Shown here: positions 17,277 through 25,727 of the stretch, piece by piece
Position numbering within the stretch: position 1 is the first letter of the stretch
How the letters are laid out: the number at the start of each line of letters is the position of its first letter
Origin: Sulfurovum sp.
GTDB taxonomy: Bacteria > Campylobacterota > Campylobacteria > Campylobacterales > Sulfurovaceae
Length of the DNA: 32,073 nt
Reading direction: 5' to 3'
Assembly: GCA_020721345.1 (NCBI GenBank)
Contig: DYMX01000015.1
Location: 1-32,073, forward strand
The notes under the pieces: model-generated
Databases searched by the model: none
Seen by the model: only the letters and a program-made list of their open reading frames with translations
Told to the model about the DNA's origin: nothing
Translations under genes and position numbers: made by a program

Positions 17277-18285
17277 AAAGACCTCCCGTGTCATCATGTG
17301 GACTTTGCAGCCTAAAGTACTCATAACTTTTTTGTGTCGCTATGCGTCCTCTGGCTGTTTTTTCTATAAAACCGTTTGCGATCAAGTAAGGCTCTATCAC
17401 ATCTTCTATCGTCCCCTCATCCTCGCTCAATACCGCTCCAATAGTTGATAGACCCATCGGTTTGCCTTTGGCGCTTAGAAGCAGGTCTAAAAGCTTTAAA
17501 TCTTGCTCATCAAATCCCAAAGTATTTACTCCTAGCTCATTAAGAGCATACTTTGTAGTGGCAAGTGTAATTTCGCTTTCATTTGCAACTTCTGCAAAAT
17601 CTCTTACACGCTTTAGTAATCTAAGAGCTACTCTTGGTGTACCTCTGCTTCTTTTTGCAATTTCCAGAGCAGAATCGCTTTTAGTCGGTTTGCCGAGTTT
17701 ATATGCAGCTTGCTCTATAATGGCTGCAAGTTCATTTTGATCGTAAAATTGCATTCTAAAATGCATACCGAACCTATCCCTTAGGGGATTGGAGATCATT
17801 CCTGCTCTTGTAGTTGCGCCGATAAGCGTAAAACGAGGCAAGTCTATTTTAACAGATTGTGCGGCAGGCCCTGAGCCTATAATGATATCAAGCCTAAAAT
17901 CTTCCATTGCAGGATAGAGAATCTCTTCAACAGCAGGACTTAGGCGATGTATCTCGTCAATGAAGAGTACATCACCCTCTTCTATATTGGTCAGAAGAGC
18001 TGCCAGATCTCCTGCTTTTTCTATCATTGGAGCCGCTGTTGTCTTGATATTTGTTTGCATCTGAATAGAGATAAGGTTTGCCAAAGTGGTCTTGCCAAGC
18101 CCAGGAGGACCAAAAAATAGGATATGATCCAACGCTTCAGCTCTTTTAAGGCTGGCTTCTATAAAAACTTGAAGATTTTTTTTGATCTTTTCCTGACCTA
18201 TATATTCTCTCCACTCTATAGGTCTAAGCGAAAATTCTATATTGCTATCACTCTCAAATTTTTCTATCTCAACAATTCTTTGCAT
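17269..18285 (-). CDS. ruvB: Holliday junction branch migration ATPase RuvB
   Basis: The 338-residue AAA+ motor drives branch migration of Holliday junctions with RuvA. Visible are the N-terminal [17 protein letters not shown], Walker [14 protein letters not shown] (about 57-69), Walker [12 protein letters not shown], sensor [19 protein letters not shown] with the arginine finger, and the C-terminal winged helix ([21 protein letters not shown]). Length and motifs are complete. Its ATG abuts the stop of the lipoprotein gene (18286). ruvA and ruvC are not in the window. Confidence 0.97.
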   Translation of the reverse strand: MQRIVEIEKFESDSNIEFSLRPIEWREYIGQEKIKKNLQVFIEASLKRAEALDHILFFGPPGLGKTTLANLISIQMQTNIKTTAAPMIEKAGDLAALLTNIEEGDVLFIDEIHRLSPAVEEILYPAMEDFRLDIIIGSGPAAQSVKIDLPRFTLIGATTRAGMISNPLRDRFGMHFRMQFYDQNELAAIIEQAAYKLGKPTKSDSALEIAKRSRGTPRVALRLLKRVRDFAEVANESEITLATTKYALNELGVNTLGFDEQDLKLLDLLLSAKGKPMGLSTIGAVLSEDEGTIEDVIEPYLIANGFIEKTARGRIATQKSYEYFRLQSPHDDTGGLFE

Positions 18286-18696
18286 CTATTTTTTTGTCTG
18301 TGCCATTTTTGAAGGCATTGGACTTGCCGCACTTGGTTTGTATATCTCTACTCTGTTTACTACTATTCCCGTTGTTACAAATGAATTTGCGATCGCACTT
18401 GCAATAAATTTTTGTTTTTCGTTTGCAACAATACCTGTCAATAGTATATTTGAGCTGTCTCTATCAGCGTATATGTATGTTTTATCCAAATCTCTGCTTT
18501 TTGCAAATGCGCTTTCTATTTTTCTAGTAGTTGAATCTGTATTTCTTGCGTGAGCAAGAGGTTTTGGCAAACCGCTTTCTAACTGTCCGCTCTGTTTGCC
18601 GGCCAACGAGACACTACTTCCCAGTTGCGATACTCCGCATCCTGTCCAAAACAGACTGGATGCGGTCAATAAACTTATAAAAATTTTATTTCTCAT
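18286..18696 (-). CDS. Putative lipoprotein with a BON-like domain
   Basis: The 136-residue protein starts with a lipoprotein signal (MRNKIFISLLTASSLFWTGC, cysteine at residue 20). The remainder contains IESAFAKSRDLDKTYIYADRDSSNILLTGIVANEKQKFIASAIANSF, a helix-strand pattern with a GxV turn that resembles BON (OsmY-type) domains. The C-terminal tail is proline/serine-rich and basic. Its SD (AGGAG) overlaps the panB stop codon (TAGGAG), suggesting coupling. Attachment to the outer membrane is an inference; the function is unknown. Confidence 0.72.
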   Translation of the reverse strand: MRNKIFISLLTASSLFWTGCGVSQLGSSVSLAGKQSGQLESGLPKPLAHARNTDSTTRKIESAFAKSRDLDKTYIYADRDSSNILLTGIVANEKQKFIASAIANSFVTTGIVVNRVEIYKPSAASPMPSKMAQTKK

Positions 18697-18704
18697 ATAT
18701 TCTC

Positions 18705-19496
18705 CTAATATGTAAATTTTTCGTTTGGAAATGAAACATCTTTAACTTCGGCTGCATATTGTTTTATAGCATCTTTAACGATACCGCTGCCGTCTATATA
18801 TCTTTTTACAAATTTTGGCAAGAAGTTATCATAAAGTCCCAACATATCACTCCATACAAGCACTTGCCCGTCACAATCAACCCCTGCTCCTATACCAATG
18901 GTTGGGATCTTAAGCTTTTTTGTTATCTCAGAGGCAACATCAGGTTTTACGCCTTCGATTATGAGTCCAACGGCACCTGCTGTTTCAAGCGCTAAAGCAT
19001 CTTCTATTATTGATCTTTTTTCATCCTCATTTTTGCCTTTTACGCTGTATCCGCCCTCCTGTCTAGCGCTTTGAGGCTTTAAGCCCACATGCCCAAAGAC
19101 TGCTATAGCATTTTGACTCAAGTATTTGACAATATCCGCCTTTTCTTTTCCGCCTTCAAGCTTTACGGCATCTACTTTGGTTTGACCATAAGCTTTAATG
19201 GCATTTTTGAGCGCCTGTTTTTTGCTCCCATAAGTTCCAAAAGGCATATCAAAAAGTAGAAAACTTCTCTTTGTTCCATTGCCGACAGCCCTTGCATGAT
19301 ATATCATTTGATCCATAGTGGCGCTTAATGTATCATCTTGTCCTGCAAAACTCATATTTAAACTATCGCCTATCAATATCACATCAACATGTTCATCAAA
19401 TAAAGAGGCGAACAGTGAATCATAAGCCGTCACCATTACGATCTTTTCACGACCTTTCATGTCACGGAGAGTTTTAAGCGTAATCTTTTTATCCAA
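18705..19496 (-). CDS. panB: 3-methyl-2-oxobutanoate hydroxymethyltransferase
   Basis: The 263-residue enzyme transfers a hydroxymethyl group from methylene-tetrahydrofolate to ketoisovalerate, the first step of pantothenate synthesis. Signatures are MVTAYDSLFASLFD, the metal-binding VILIGDSLNMSFAG, LLFDMPFGTYG, AVFGHVGLKPQS, and GLIIEGVKP with the catalytic glutamate. The start is TTG at 19496 with AAAGG six bases upstream; no ATG is closer. It heads a leftward run with the lipoprotein, ruvB and the permease, and diverges from trpA over 76 bases. Confidence 0.95.
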   Translation of the reverse strand: MDKKITLKTLRDMKGREKIVMVTAYDSLFASLFDEHVDVILIGDSLNMSFAGQDDTLSATMDQMIYHARAVGNGTKRSFLLFDMPFGTYGSKKQALKNAIKAYGQTKVDAVKLEGGKEKADIVKYLSQNAIAVFGHVGLKPQSARQEGGYSVKGKNEDEKRSIIEDALALETAGAVGLIIEGVKPDVASEITKKLKIPTIGIGAGVDCDGQVLVWSDMLGLYDNFLPKFVKRYIDGSGIVKDAIKQYAAEVKDVSFPNEKFTY

Positions 19497-19533
19497 TTAA
19501 AACCTTTTTTGACTCTATTTTATCAAAAAAAAG

Positions 19534-19539
19534 TATAAT
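19534..19539 (+). promoter_or_regulatory. Candidate trpA promoter (-10 TATAAT)
   Basis: TATAAT at 19534-19539 is preceded by TTGACT at 19509-19514, a 19-base spacing that is longer than optimal. Transcription would start about 27 bases before the TTG start of trpA. The site lies in the divergent trpA/panB spacer. Confidence 0.45.
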
Positions 19540-19572
19540 ATCGCATTCATTTTACATAAAAGAGTTAAGAAA

Positions 19573-20313
19573 TTGAAAAAATTAGTCGCATACATTACAA
19601 CAGGATTTCCGTCATTTGAATTTACTATCGATTTGGCAATGTCCCTTAAAGAGGCCGGCGTTGATGCGTTAGAGCTCGGTATTCCTTTTTCAGATCCGGT
19701 AGCAGACGGTCCGATCATAGAGAAAGCAAATCTGCTCTCCTTGCAAAATGCATTTAAAATAGATAAACTTTTTGAAGCTGCCAAACAAATTGCTCCTCAT
19801 ATTGATACGCTATGGATGGGATATTTCAACTCTTTTTATCATAAAGGTTTTGACAAATTTGTCAGAGAGGCAAAAGGCGCAAATTTAAGCGGGTTTATCA
19901 TCCCTGACCTTCCTTTTGAAGAAGCCGTTCCTTATCAAGAAAAAATGAGAGCAGACGGTATGACGCTTATAGATTTTATTGCTCCTACCGATACAAAAGA
20001 AAGAATAGAAAAAATAGTCCAAAATAGCCGAAAATTTATCTATCTTGTAGCCTATGCAGGAATTACCGGCAGCGGCAAAAGCGAATCACTTGATGAGACA
20101 ATCGCTCTAATTAGAGAATATACAAAAACGCCTGTATATGTCGGATTTGGCGTAGATGAACACACGGCAAAAGAAAAAGTGCATGGTGTAGATGGAGTGA
20201 TCGTTGGATCAGCATTAGTCAAAGTACTTCTTGATGAAACGCTAACTAACACTCAAAAATTAAGCAAAATATCAAATATTGCTAAAAATATAAAAGAGAT
20301 GATAAACGAATAA
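19573..20313 (+). CDS. trpA: Tryptophan synthase alpha chain
   Basis: The 246-residue TIM-barrel subunit cleaves indole-3-glycerol phosphate and passes indole to TrpB. The catalytic glutamate and aspartate are in DALELGIPFSDPVADGPII (about residues 35-53). Also visible are FNSFYHKGFDKF, GFIIPDLPFEEA, the mobile loop and IYLVAYAGITGSGK, and the phosphate-binding VYVGFGVD and GVIVGSALVK. The start is a TTG at 19573 with only a weak AAGAG upstream, and no ATG is available before the conserved KKLVAYITTGFPSFE. trpB and the other trp genes are not adjacent. Confidence 0.95.
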   Translation: MKKLVAYITTGFPSFEFTIDLAMSLKEAGVDALELGIPFSDPVADGPIIEKANLLSLQNAFKIDKLFEAAKQIAPHIDTLWMGYFNSFYHKGFDKFVREAKGANLSGFIIPDLPFEEAVPYQEKMRADGMTLIDFIAPTDTKERIEKIVQNSRKFIYLVAYAGITGSGKSESLDETIALIREYTKTPVYVGFGVDEHTAKEKVHGVDGVIVGSALVKVLLDETLTNTQKLSKISNIAKNIKEMINE

Positions 20314-20340
20314 ATAAGCTAAGACGATCTTAGCTTATTT
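20312..20340. terminator. Bidirectional terminator between trpA and the 20841 gene
   Basis: A perfect 13-base-pair stem, AAATAAGCTAAGA / TCTTAGCTTATTT, with loop CGA, is flanked by T-rich sequence on both sides. Both convergent genes' stop codons (TAA 20311-20313 on plus, TAA 20337-20335 on minus) lie in or at the edge of the stem. Confidence 0.8.
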
Positions 20341-20841
20341 TGTATTGTTGTTATCCAAGCTCTCTTTGATAGCGAAAAGCAAAAATATCACTAATGCTCC
20401 CATAACAACTGTTACTATCTCTTGGAACATACTGCTTAGTCCTGCAAAGAATCCAACATTTGCCATATCAGACAAGCCGCCTATAATTGCCGCCACAATT
20501 CCAACTACCACAAAGATCGTAACTACTACTTCACCAAAGCCTAAAACAATTTCTCTTACCTTGTGAGTTATCGGCTCAAAAAAATCAAAAGTTTTTTCTG
20601 TAGTATCTATCAACCTTTCTGTTATATGAACTCTAGCTTCGTTTGCATCATGAGCAAGTTCTGTTATTTTTTCTTTTGCAGAAATACTAGCATCCTTCGC
20701 TTTTTCGCCTAAGTCGTGAACTGTAGCTTTTATGTCATCTTTGATCTCATCGATTTTCTCTTTTTGAGTATGCGATGGATTATCTATGGTTTCTTTTACC
20801 TCTGTTTCTACTTGGGTATCTGTTTTTTTCGGTCTTGCCAT
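20335..20841 (-). CDS. Uncharacterised coiled-coil membrane protein
   Basis: The 168-residue protein begins MARPKKTDTQVETEVKE and has a charged, alanine-rich helical region (about residues 20-90) with LEA/apolipoprotein-like spacing (KEKITELAHDANEARVHITERLIDTTEK). Two membrane segments follow (VVVTIFVVVGIVAAIIGG and IVTVVMGALVIFLLF). I do not recognise a named family. ATG at 20841 with GGAG nine bases upstream is preferred over ATG at 20856, which contains that SD. It converges on trpA and shares its terminator, and diverges from hemB. Confidence 0.7.
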   Translation of the reverse strand: MARPKKTDTQVETEVKETIDNPSHTQKEKIDEIKDDIKATVHDLGEKAKDASISAKEKITELAHDANEARVHITERLIDTTEKTFDFFEPITHKVREIVLGFGEVVVTIFVVVGIVAAIIGGLSDMANVGFFAGLSSMFQEIVTVVMGALVIFLLFAIKESLDNNNTK

Positions 20842-20956
20842 AATAATTTTCTCCATTCTTTATTTTTAAAAATTATAACATATATTACAAATAATAAGTA
20901 GTTTAGTTTTTCAATTATCTTATTGTACAATTAAACAATTTTTTAAAAGGCTTAAA

Positions 20957-21928
20957 ATGTTTGCAAGATTTAGAAGAAATCGTATGAATCCGGTATTGCG
21001 GGATATGTTACAAGAAACTCATTTGAGAGTTGACGATCTTATGTATCCGCTGTTTGTCAGAAGCGGCGAAGGTATAAAAAATGAAGTAGCTTCTATGCCT
21101 GGCGTTTATCAAATGAGCGCAGATGAGATAATCAAAGAGTGCAAAGAGTTACTATCTCTTGGGATAAAATCTATCATCCTTTTTGGGATACCTGATATTA
21201 AAGATAGTGTCGGGAGCGAGGCAATGTGTGAGCATAGCATTATTGCAAATACCATAAGGGCTATCAAAAAAGAGTATCCTCAAATGCTTGTTGCAACAGA
21301 TCTTTGTTTTTGCGAATATACCGACCATGGGCATTGCGGGGTGCTTGATCCGCACACTCACAGCGTTGACAATGACACAACATTGCATAATCTAGGTCTT
21401 CAAGCGGTAGTGCATGCCAAATCAGGAGCAGATCTTATAGCTCCAAGCGGTATGATGGATGGGATGATAACCGCTATTAGGGCTGGGCTTGACAATGCAG
21501 GATTCGTAAATCTGCCTATCATGAGCTACAGTACGAAATTTGCTTCTGCATATTATGGGCCGTTTCGTGATGTGGCTGAATCAACGCCGAGCTTTGGAGA
21601 CAGAAGAACTTATCAAATGAATCCGGCAAATAGGCTTGAGGCCATCAATGAAAGCATAGCTGACGAGAGCGAAGGAGCTGATATACTTATGGTTAAACCC
21701 GCGCTTGCTTATCTTGATATCGTAAGAGATGTTAGAAACAACACTTCAAAACCGCTTGCCGTATACAATGTAAGCGGTGAGTATAGTATGCTAAAAATGG
21801 CCGGAAAAGCCGGTGTGATAGATTATGATAGAGTTATGATGGAAACGCTTTTGGGATTCAAAAGAGCAGGTGCGGATATCATTATCACATACCATGCAAA
21901 AGAAGCCGTGATATTGTTAAATAAGTAG
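20957..21928 (+). CDS. hemB: Porphobilinogen synthase (delta-aminolevulinic acid dehydratase)
   Basis: The 323-residue enzyme condenses two aminolevulinate molecules into porphobilinogen in haem synthesis. The metal-binding cysteines are in [14 protein letters not shown] (about residues 117-130), the substrate lysines in [17 protein letters not shown] and [14 protein letters not shown], and [11 protein letters not shown] follows. The ATG at 20957 has AAAAGG eight bases upstream. The downstream argF starts 52 bases later; hemN lies further along the same strand, so two haem genes flank argF. Confidence 0.96.
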   Translation: MFARFRRNRMNPVLRDMLQETHLRVDDLMYPLFVRSGEGIKNEVASMPGVYQMSADEIIKECKELLSLGIKSIILFGIPDIKDSVGSEAMCEHSIIANTIRAIKKEYPQMLVATDLCFCEYTDHGHCGVLDPHTHSVDNDTTLHNLGLQAVVHAKSGADLIAPSGMMDGMITAIRAGLDNAGFVNLPIMSYSTKFASAYYGPFRDVAESTPSFGDRRTYQMNPANRLEAINESIADESEGADILMVKPALAYLDIVRDVRNNTSKPLAVYNVSGEYSMLKMAGKAGVIDYDRVMMETLLGFKRAGADIIITYHAKEAVILLNK

Positions 21929-21980
21929 TTTTAACCGTTTTATGATAAAATAATCTCTTTACTTCCACAAGGAAAAGCAG

Positions 21981-22898
21981 ATGAGACACTTTTTGAGCAT
22001 CAAGGATTTCACAAAAGACGAACTTTTGGAGATGATAGAACTCGCAAATAAAATAAAAACACAAACCAAAAGAAAAGAGTTTGTACCGTATTTGGAAAAC
22101 CAAACTCTTGGTATGATATTTGAAAAAAGCTCAACAAGAACAAGAGTAAGCTTTGAGACAGGCATCTATCAGCTAGGAGGCATTGGATTGTTTTTGTCGT
22201 CAAATGATATTCAGTTGGGACGCGGTGAGCCTCTAAAAGATACAGCAAGAGTGCTTTCGCGTATGGTTGATATGGTTATGATACGAACATTCGAGCAGTC
22301 TCGTCTTGATGAATTTGCCGCATATTCAAAAGTGCCTGTCATAAACGGTCTTAGCAATGAGTATCATCCGGTCCAGATCATGACGGATTATTTTACTTTG
22401 CTTGAGCTTGGCAAAACAAATCCTATAGTAGCTTATATTGGAGATGGAAATAACATTACCAACTCATGGCTTATGCTTGCAGCCAAACTTGATCTTGAGA
22501 TGAGAGTTGCAACACCAAAAGGCTATGAGTGCGATAGCGGTATTGTAGGTATTGCGCTTGGATTTGCAAATGAGAGCGGAGCGAAATTAAGCTTCTATAA
22601 TGATCCTGATATTGCCGTAAAAGATGCTGATGTGATCATTACGGACACTTGGGTATCTATGGGTCAAGAGAGTGAAAAAGAAGCTAGAGTGAAGGCATTT
22701 ACAGGATATATGGTTGATAATGTTATGATGAGCAAAGCAAAAAGCGATGCCGTGTTTATGCACTGTCTTCCTGCATACAGAGGATATGAAGTAAGCGAAG
22801 AGATCTTTGAAAAATTTGAAGATGTCGTGTTCTTAGAAGCAGAAAATAGACTTCATATGCAAAAAGGTATCATGGTGTGGTTAGATGAACATAGATGA
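21981..22898 (+). CDS. argF: Ornithine carbamoyltransferase
   Basis: The 305-residue enzyme makes citrulline from ornithine and carbamoyl phosphate in arginine synthesis. The carbamoyl-phosphate loop [13 protein letters not shown] (about residues 47-59) and [12 protein letters not shown] are shared with PyrB, but the ornithine-binding [15 protein letters not shown] near residue 255 and DTWVSMGQE identify OTC. The start has AAGG about nine bases upstream. The direction is biosynthetic, since no arcA or arcC is nearby. A palindromic repeat lies just after the stop. Confidence 0.95.
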   Translation: MRHFLSIKDFTKDELLEMIELANKIKTQTKRKEFVPYLENQTLGMIFEKSSTRTRVSFETGIYQLGGIGLFLSSNDIQLGRGEPLKDTARVLSRMVDMVMIRTFEQSRLDEFAAYSKVPVINGLSNEYHPVQIMTDYFTLLELGKTNPIVAYIGDGNNITNSWLMLAAKLDLEMRVATPKGYECDSGIVGIALGFANESGAKLSFYNDPDIAVKDADVIITDTWVSMGQESEKEARVKAFTGYMVDNVMMSKAKSDAVFMHCLPAYRGYEVSEEIFEKFEDVVFLEAENRLHMQKGIMVWLDEHR

Positions 22899-22911
22899 GA
22901 ATAAGTACATA

Positions 22912-22993
22912 TCGTCACTGCGAACGAAGTGTGGCAGTCTAGAAAAATCATACATGGATTGCCGCGAAGTCTTTAGACTTCTCGCAATGACAC
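22912..22993. repeat. Palindromic REP-like element between argF and hemN
   Basis: The block begins GTCACTGCGA (22914-22923) and ends TCGCAATGAC (22982-22991), inverted copies with one mismatch. Just inside, GGCAGTCT pairs imperfectly with GGATTGCC, and the right half contains a perfect hairpin GAAGTCT-TT-AGACTTC. The form GTCATTGCGA...GGCAATC...GATTGCC...TCGCAATGAC is a widely seen dispersed bacterial palindrome. It is the most GC-rich non-coding stretch here and is likely a mobile, RNA-folding repeat. Confidence 0.7.
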
Positions 22994-23021
22994 CCAAAAT
23001 AATAAAAGCGCAAAAGAAGAG

Positions 23022-24392
23022 ATGATGAGTAAAATAGATTTTGAAAAATTTGGAAAGTTCAGCAAAGCCGGTCCAAGATATACAAGCTATCCTACTGCAT
23101 TAGAATTTAATGAAGAGTTCAAATATGACGATTATATAAAATATCTAGAAAATGGTAAAGACAAATTATCCATATATGTTCATTTACCGTTTTGTCGAAG
23201 TGCCTGTTATTTTTGTGGATGTAATGTTGTTTTTACTTCAAAAGAAGATAAACTTGACAGATATGTAGAGTATCTAAAAAAAGAGATTGATATACTTGTC
23301 AATCATATTGACACCAACAGAGAAGTAATACAGTTTCATTTTGGCGGTGGAACGCCGACATACTATAGCGCAGACTCTCTTGATGAAATTGTCACATATA
23401 TAAAATCGAGGTTTACAAATTGGTCAAAAGATGCCGAGATTAGCTGTGAGATAGATCCAAGATTTTTCAATGAAGACCAGATGAAAGTTTTTGTAAAACA
23501 TGGTTTTAATCGCATAAGTTTCGGCGTACAGGATTTTGACCCAAAAGTTCAAGAAGCTATCCATAGGATACAACCGTTTGATATAACTAAAAATGCGGTT
23601 GACCTAGCTAGAAAATATGGGATAAATTCTATCAATATAGATCTAATATATGGTCTGCCATATCAAAGTTTTGAAAGTTTTAAAACGACTTTAGAATTAG
23701 CTTTTTCACTTAATCCCGATAGACTTGCCGTCTTTAACTATGCTCATGTGCCGTGGCTCAAAAAAACTATGAGAAAATTTGATGAAACAACATTACCGCA
23801 TCCAAGCGTGAAACTTGAGATTTTTAAATACACTATTGATTTCTTTGAAAAAAATGGCTATAAAATGGTTGGTATGGATCATTTCGCAAAACCAAATGAT
23901 GAACTTTTTACGGCAATTGCCAAAGGTGAACTGCATAGAAATTTCCAAGGATATACTACAAAAGGCGGCGCAAACCTGATTGGAATTGGACTGACAAGTA
24001 TAGGCGAAGGGATGCGATACTATGCTCAAAATACAAAAAATATGTTATTTTATGAAGAAGCTATAGACAAGGGTCTTCTTCCATTTGAAAGAGGCGTTAG
24101 TCTAAGTGATGATGACGTGATACGAAAAAGCGTCATTATGGAACTTATGGCAAACTTTTCTATTGATATAAAAAGAATAGAAAATGAGCATAAAATAGTT
24201 TTTAAAGATTATTTTGCTGATGCCCTGCTTGCTTTAAACGAATACAAGGATGCCGAGCTTATCACTATTAATGATGAAAAAATAGAAGCAAATAGTACAG
24301 GGGCGATGCTGATACGAAATATTGCAATGCCTTTTGATGCATATATGAACAAATATAAAGACAGTAAAAAAAGTTTTTCAAAAACAGTATAG
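23022..24392 (+). CDS. hemN: Oxygen-independent coproporphyrinogen III oxidase (radical SAM)
   Basis: The 456-residue enzyme decarboxylates coproporphyrinogen III to protoporphyrinogen IX without oxygen. The radical SAM cluster motif is HLPFCRSACYFCGC (CxxxCxxC plus the extra cysteine typical of genuine HemN, near residues 54-67). FHFGGGTPTYYS, RISFGVQDFDPKVQEAIHRIQP and GVSLSDDD follow. The length and the N-terminal KFSKAGPRYTSYPTA fit true HemN rather than HemW. The first of two adjacent ATGs (23022, 23025) is used here. The next gene starts 17 bases downstream and is probably cotranscribed. Confidence 0.95.
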   Translation: MMSKIDFEKFGKFSKAGPRYTSYPTALEFNEEFKYDDYIKYLENGKDKLSIYVHLPFCRSACYFCGCNVVFTSKEDKLDRYVEYLKKEIDILVNHIDTNREVIQFHFGGGTPTYYSADSLDEIVTYIKSRFTNWSKDAEISCEIDPRFFNEDQMKVFVKHGFNRISFGVQDFDPKVQEAIHRIQPFDITKNAVDLARKYGINSINIDLIYGLPYQSFESFKTTLELAFSLNPDRLAVFNYAHVPWLKKTMRKFDETTLPHPSVKLEIFKYTIDFFEKNGYKMVGMDHFAKPNDELFTAIAKGELHRNFQGYTTKGGANLIGIGLTSIGEGMRYYAQNTKNMLFYEEAIDKGLLPFERGVSLSDDDVIRKSVIMELMANFSIDIKRIENEHKIVFKDYFADALLALNEYKDAELITINDEKIEANSTGAMLIRNIAMPFDAYMNKYKDSKKSFSKTV

Positions 24393-24409
24393 AAGGCGGA
24401 AGTATAAGG

Positions 24410-25708
24410 GTGAAGAAAGAAGCAAAAGATATATTTAACTTCAAAGAGACAAGCGATGCATGCGTAAAGTGTGGAAAATGCGTGCCCGTATGTACTATTC
24501 ACCAGATAAATCCGGACGAAACAACATCCCCTAGAGGCTTTATAGACCTCTTGGGCGCATACAAAGAAGGAAAGCTGGAATTGGACAGCAATGCCAAAGA
24601 TATATTTGAAAGCTGTTTTTTATGTACAAACTGTGTAAGCGTGTGTCCAAATACACTCGCTACGGATATGGTTATAGAAGAGGTGCGCGCAGACATTGCC
24701 CAGAAATTTGGAATATCATGGTTTAAAAGAGCATTTTTCTTTTTGCTTCGAAACCGTACCATTATGGATATTGTTATGAAACTCGGCTTTATGTTTAAAA
24801 CATGCGTTTTGAGCATTGACTTTGAAGGCAGAGGATTAAGAGCTAGATTTTCACTTCCAATGGTAAAAAAAGGGAGGCTTCTTCCCTCCATGGCAAAAAC
24901 AAGCTTTCTAAATAGTTATCCTGAGCATATAACTCCAAAAGAAAGTTCAAAGCAAAAAGTTGCAATATTTATCGGTTGTCTAGCAAACTATAATTACACA
25001 ACTATTGGTGATAGCTTGGTTGAAATTCTTAAAATTTTACAAATAGATACTTTTATACCAAAGAAACAGCTTTGCTGTGGCGCTCCTGCATATTTTACCG
25101 GCGATGTCGATACGGTTGAATATCTTATAAGAAAAAATTTGGATTATTTTGAAACATTCATAGATGAATACGATGCCATGATCCTCCCAGAAGCCACATG
25201 CAGCGCTATGATAAAGCATGACTGGGAAGTTTTTTGCAAAAACCATAACAAAAGCGAGTTAATTCCAAGAATTGAAAAAATTCTGCCAAAAATACATATG
25301 GCAACATCTTGGCTTCATGACAATACCAACTTAAAAGAACAACTTGTGGCAAAAGGTAAGAAATTTGACGATCTTGTCACATACCATGACCCATGCCATG
25401 CAAGAAAAGTGCAAGGCATATATCAAGAGCCTAGAAATCTTCTTAGCGCCAATTATAAAATGATCGAGATGAGCGATCCAAATCGCTGTTGTGGGTTTGG
25501 GGGCGTAACCATGCAAAGTGAAAAATTTCACCTTGCCGAGCTTGCCGGCAAGCCAAAAGCTGCCATGATAAAAGAGACAAAAGCAAAATACGTAAGCGCT
25601 GAGTGCAGCGCATGCAGAGTGCAGCTGAGCGAAGCTATGAACAATGCTAAAGTTGAGACGATCTTTAAAAATCCGCTTGAACTGATTGCCGAAGCCCTAA
25701 AAGAATAG
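24410..25708 (+). CDS. (Fe-S)-binding CCG-domain oxidoreductase subunit
   Basis: The 432-residue protein has two ferredoxin-type cluster motifs near the N-terminus (CVKCGKCVPVC and CFLCTNCVSVCP) and two CCG domains (QLCCGAPAYF; YHDPCHARKVQG with RCCGFGG). This is the layout of GlcF, GlpC and HdrD subunits, which pass electrons from flavoproteins to the membrane or quinone pool. The partner enzyme is not nearby. The start is GTG at 24410 with a GGCGGAAG stretch upstream. In Campylobacterota such a gene commonly follows hemN, so a role in anaerobic haem synthesis or electron transfer is possible but unproven. Confidence 0.85.
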   Translation: MKKEAKDIFNFKETSDACVKCGKCVPVCTIHQINPDETTSPRGFIDLLGAYKEGKLELDSNAKDIFESCFLCTNCVSVCPNTLATDMVIEEVRADIAQKFGISWFKRAFFFLLRNRTIMDIVMKLGFMFKTCVLSIDFEGRGLRARFSLPMVKKGRLLPSMAKTSFLNSYPEHITPKESSKQKVAIFIGCLANYNYTTIGDSLVEILKILQIDTFIPKKQLCCGAPAYFTGDVDTVEYLIRKNLDYFETFIDEYDAMILPEATCSAMIKHDWEVFCKNHNKSELIPRIEKILPKIHMATSWLHDNTNLKEQLVAKGKKFDDLVTYHDPCHARKVQGIYQEPRNLLSANYKMIEMSDPNRCCGFGGVTMQSEKFHLAELAGKPKAAMIKETKAKYVSAECSACRVQLSEAMNNAKVETIFKNPLELIAEALKE

Positions 25709-25727
25709 ACAAACAGTCTATTCTTTT
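25699..25727. terminator. Bidirectional terminator after the CCG-domain gene
   Basis: A perfect 12-base-pair stem AAAAGAATAGAC / GTCTATTCTTTT, with loop AAACA, ends in T-runs on both strands. The stop codons of both converging genes (TAG 25706-25708 plus; TAG 25720-25718 minus) lie inside the two arms. Confidence 0.85.
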
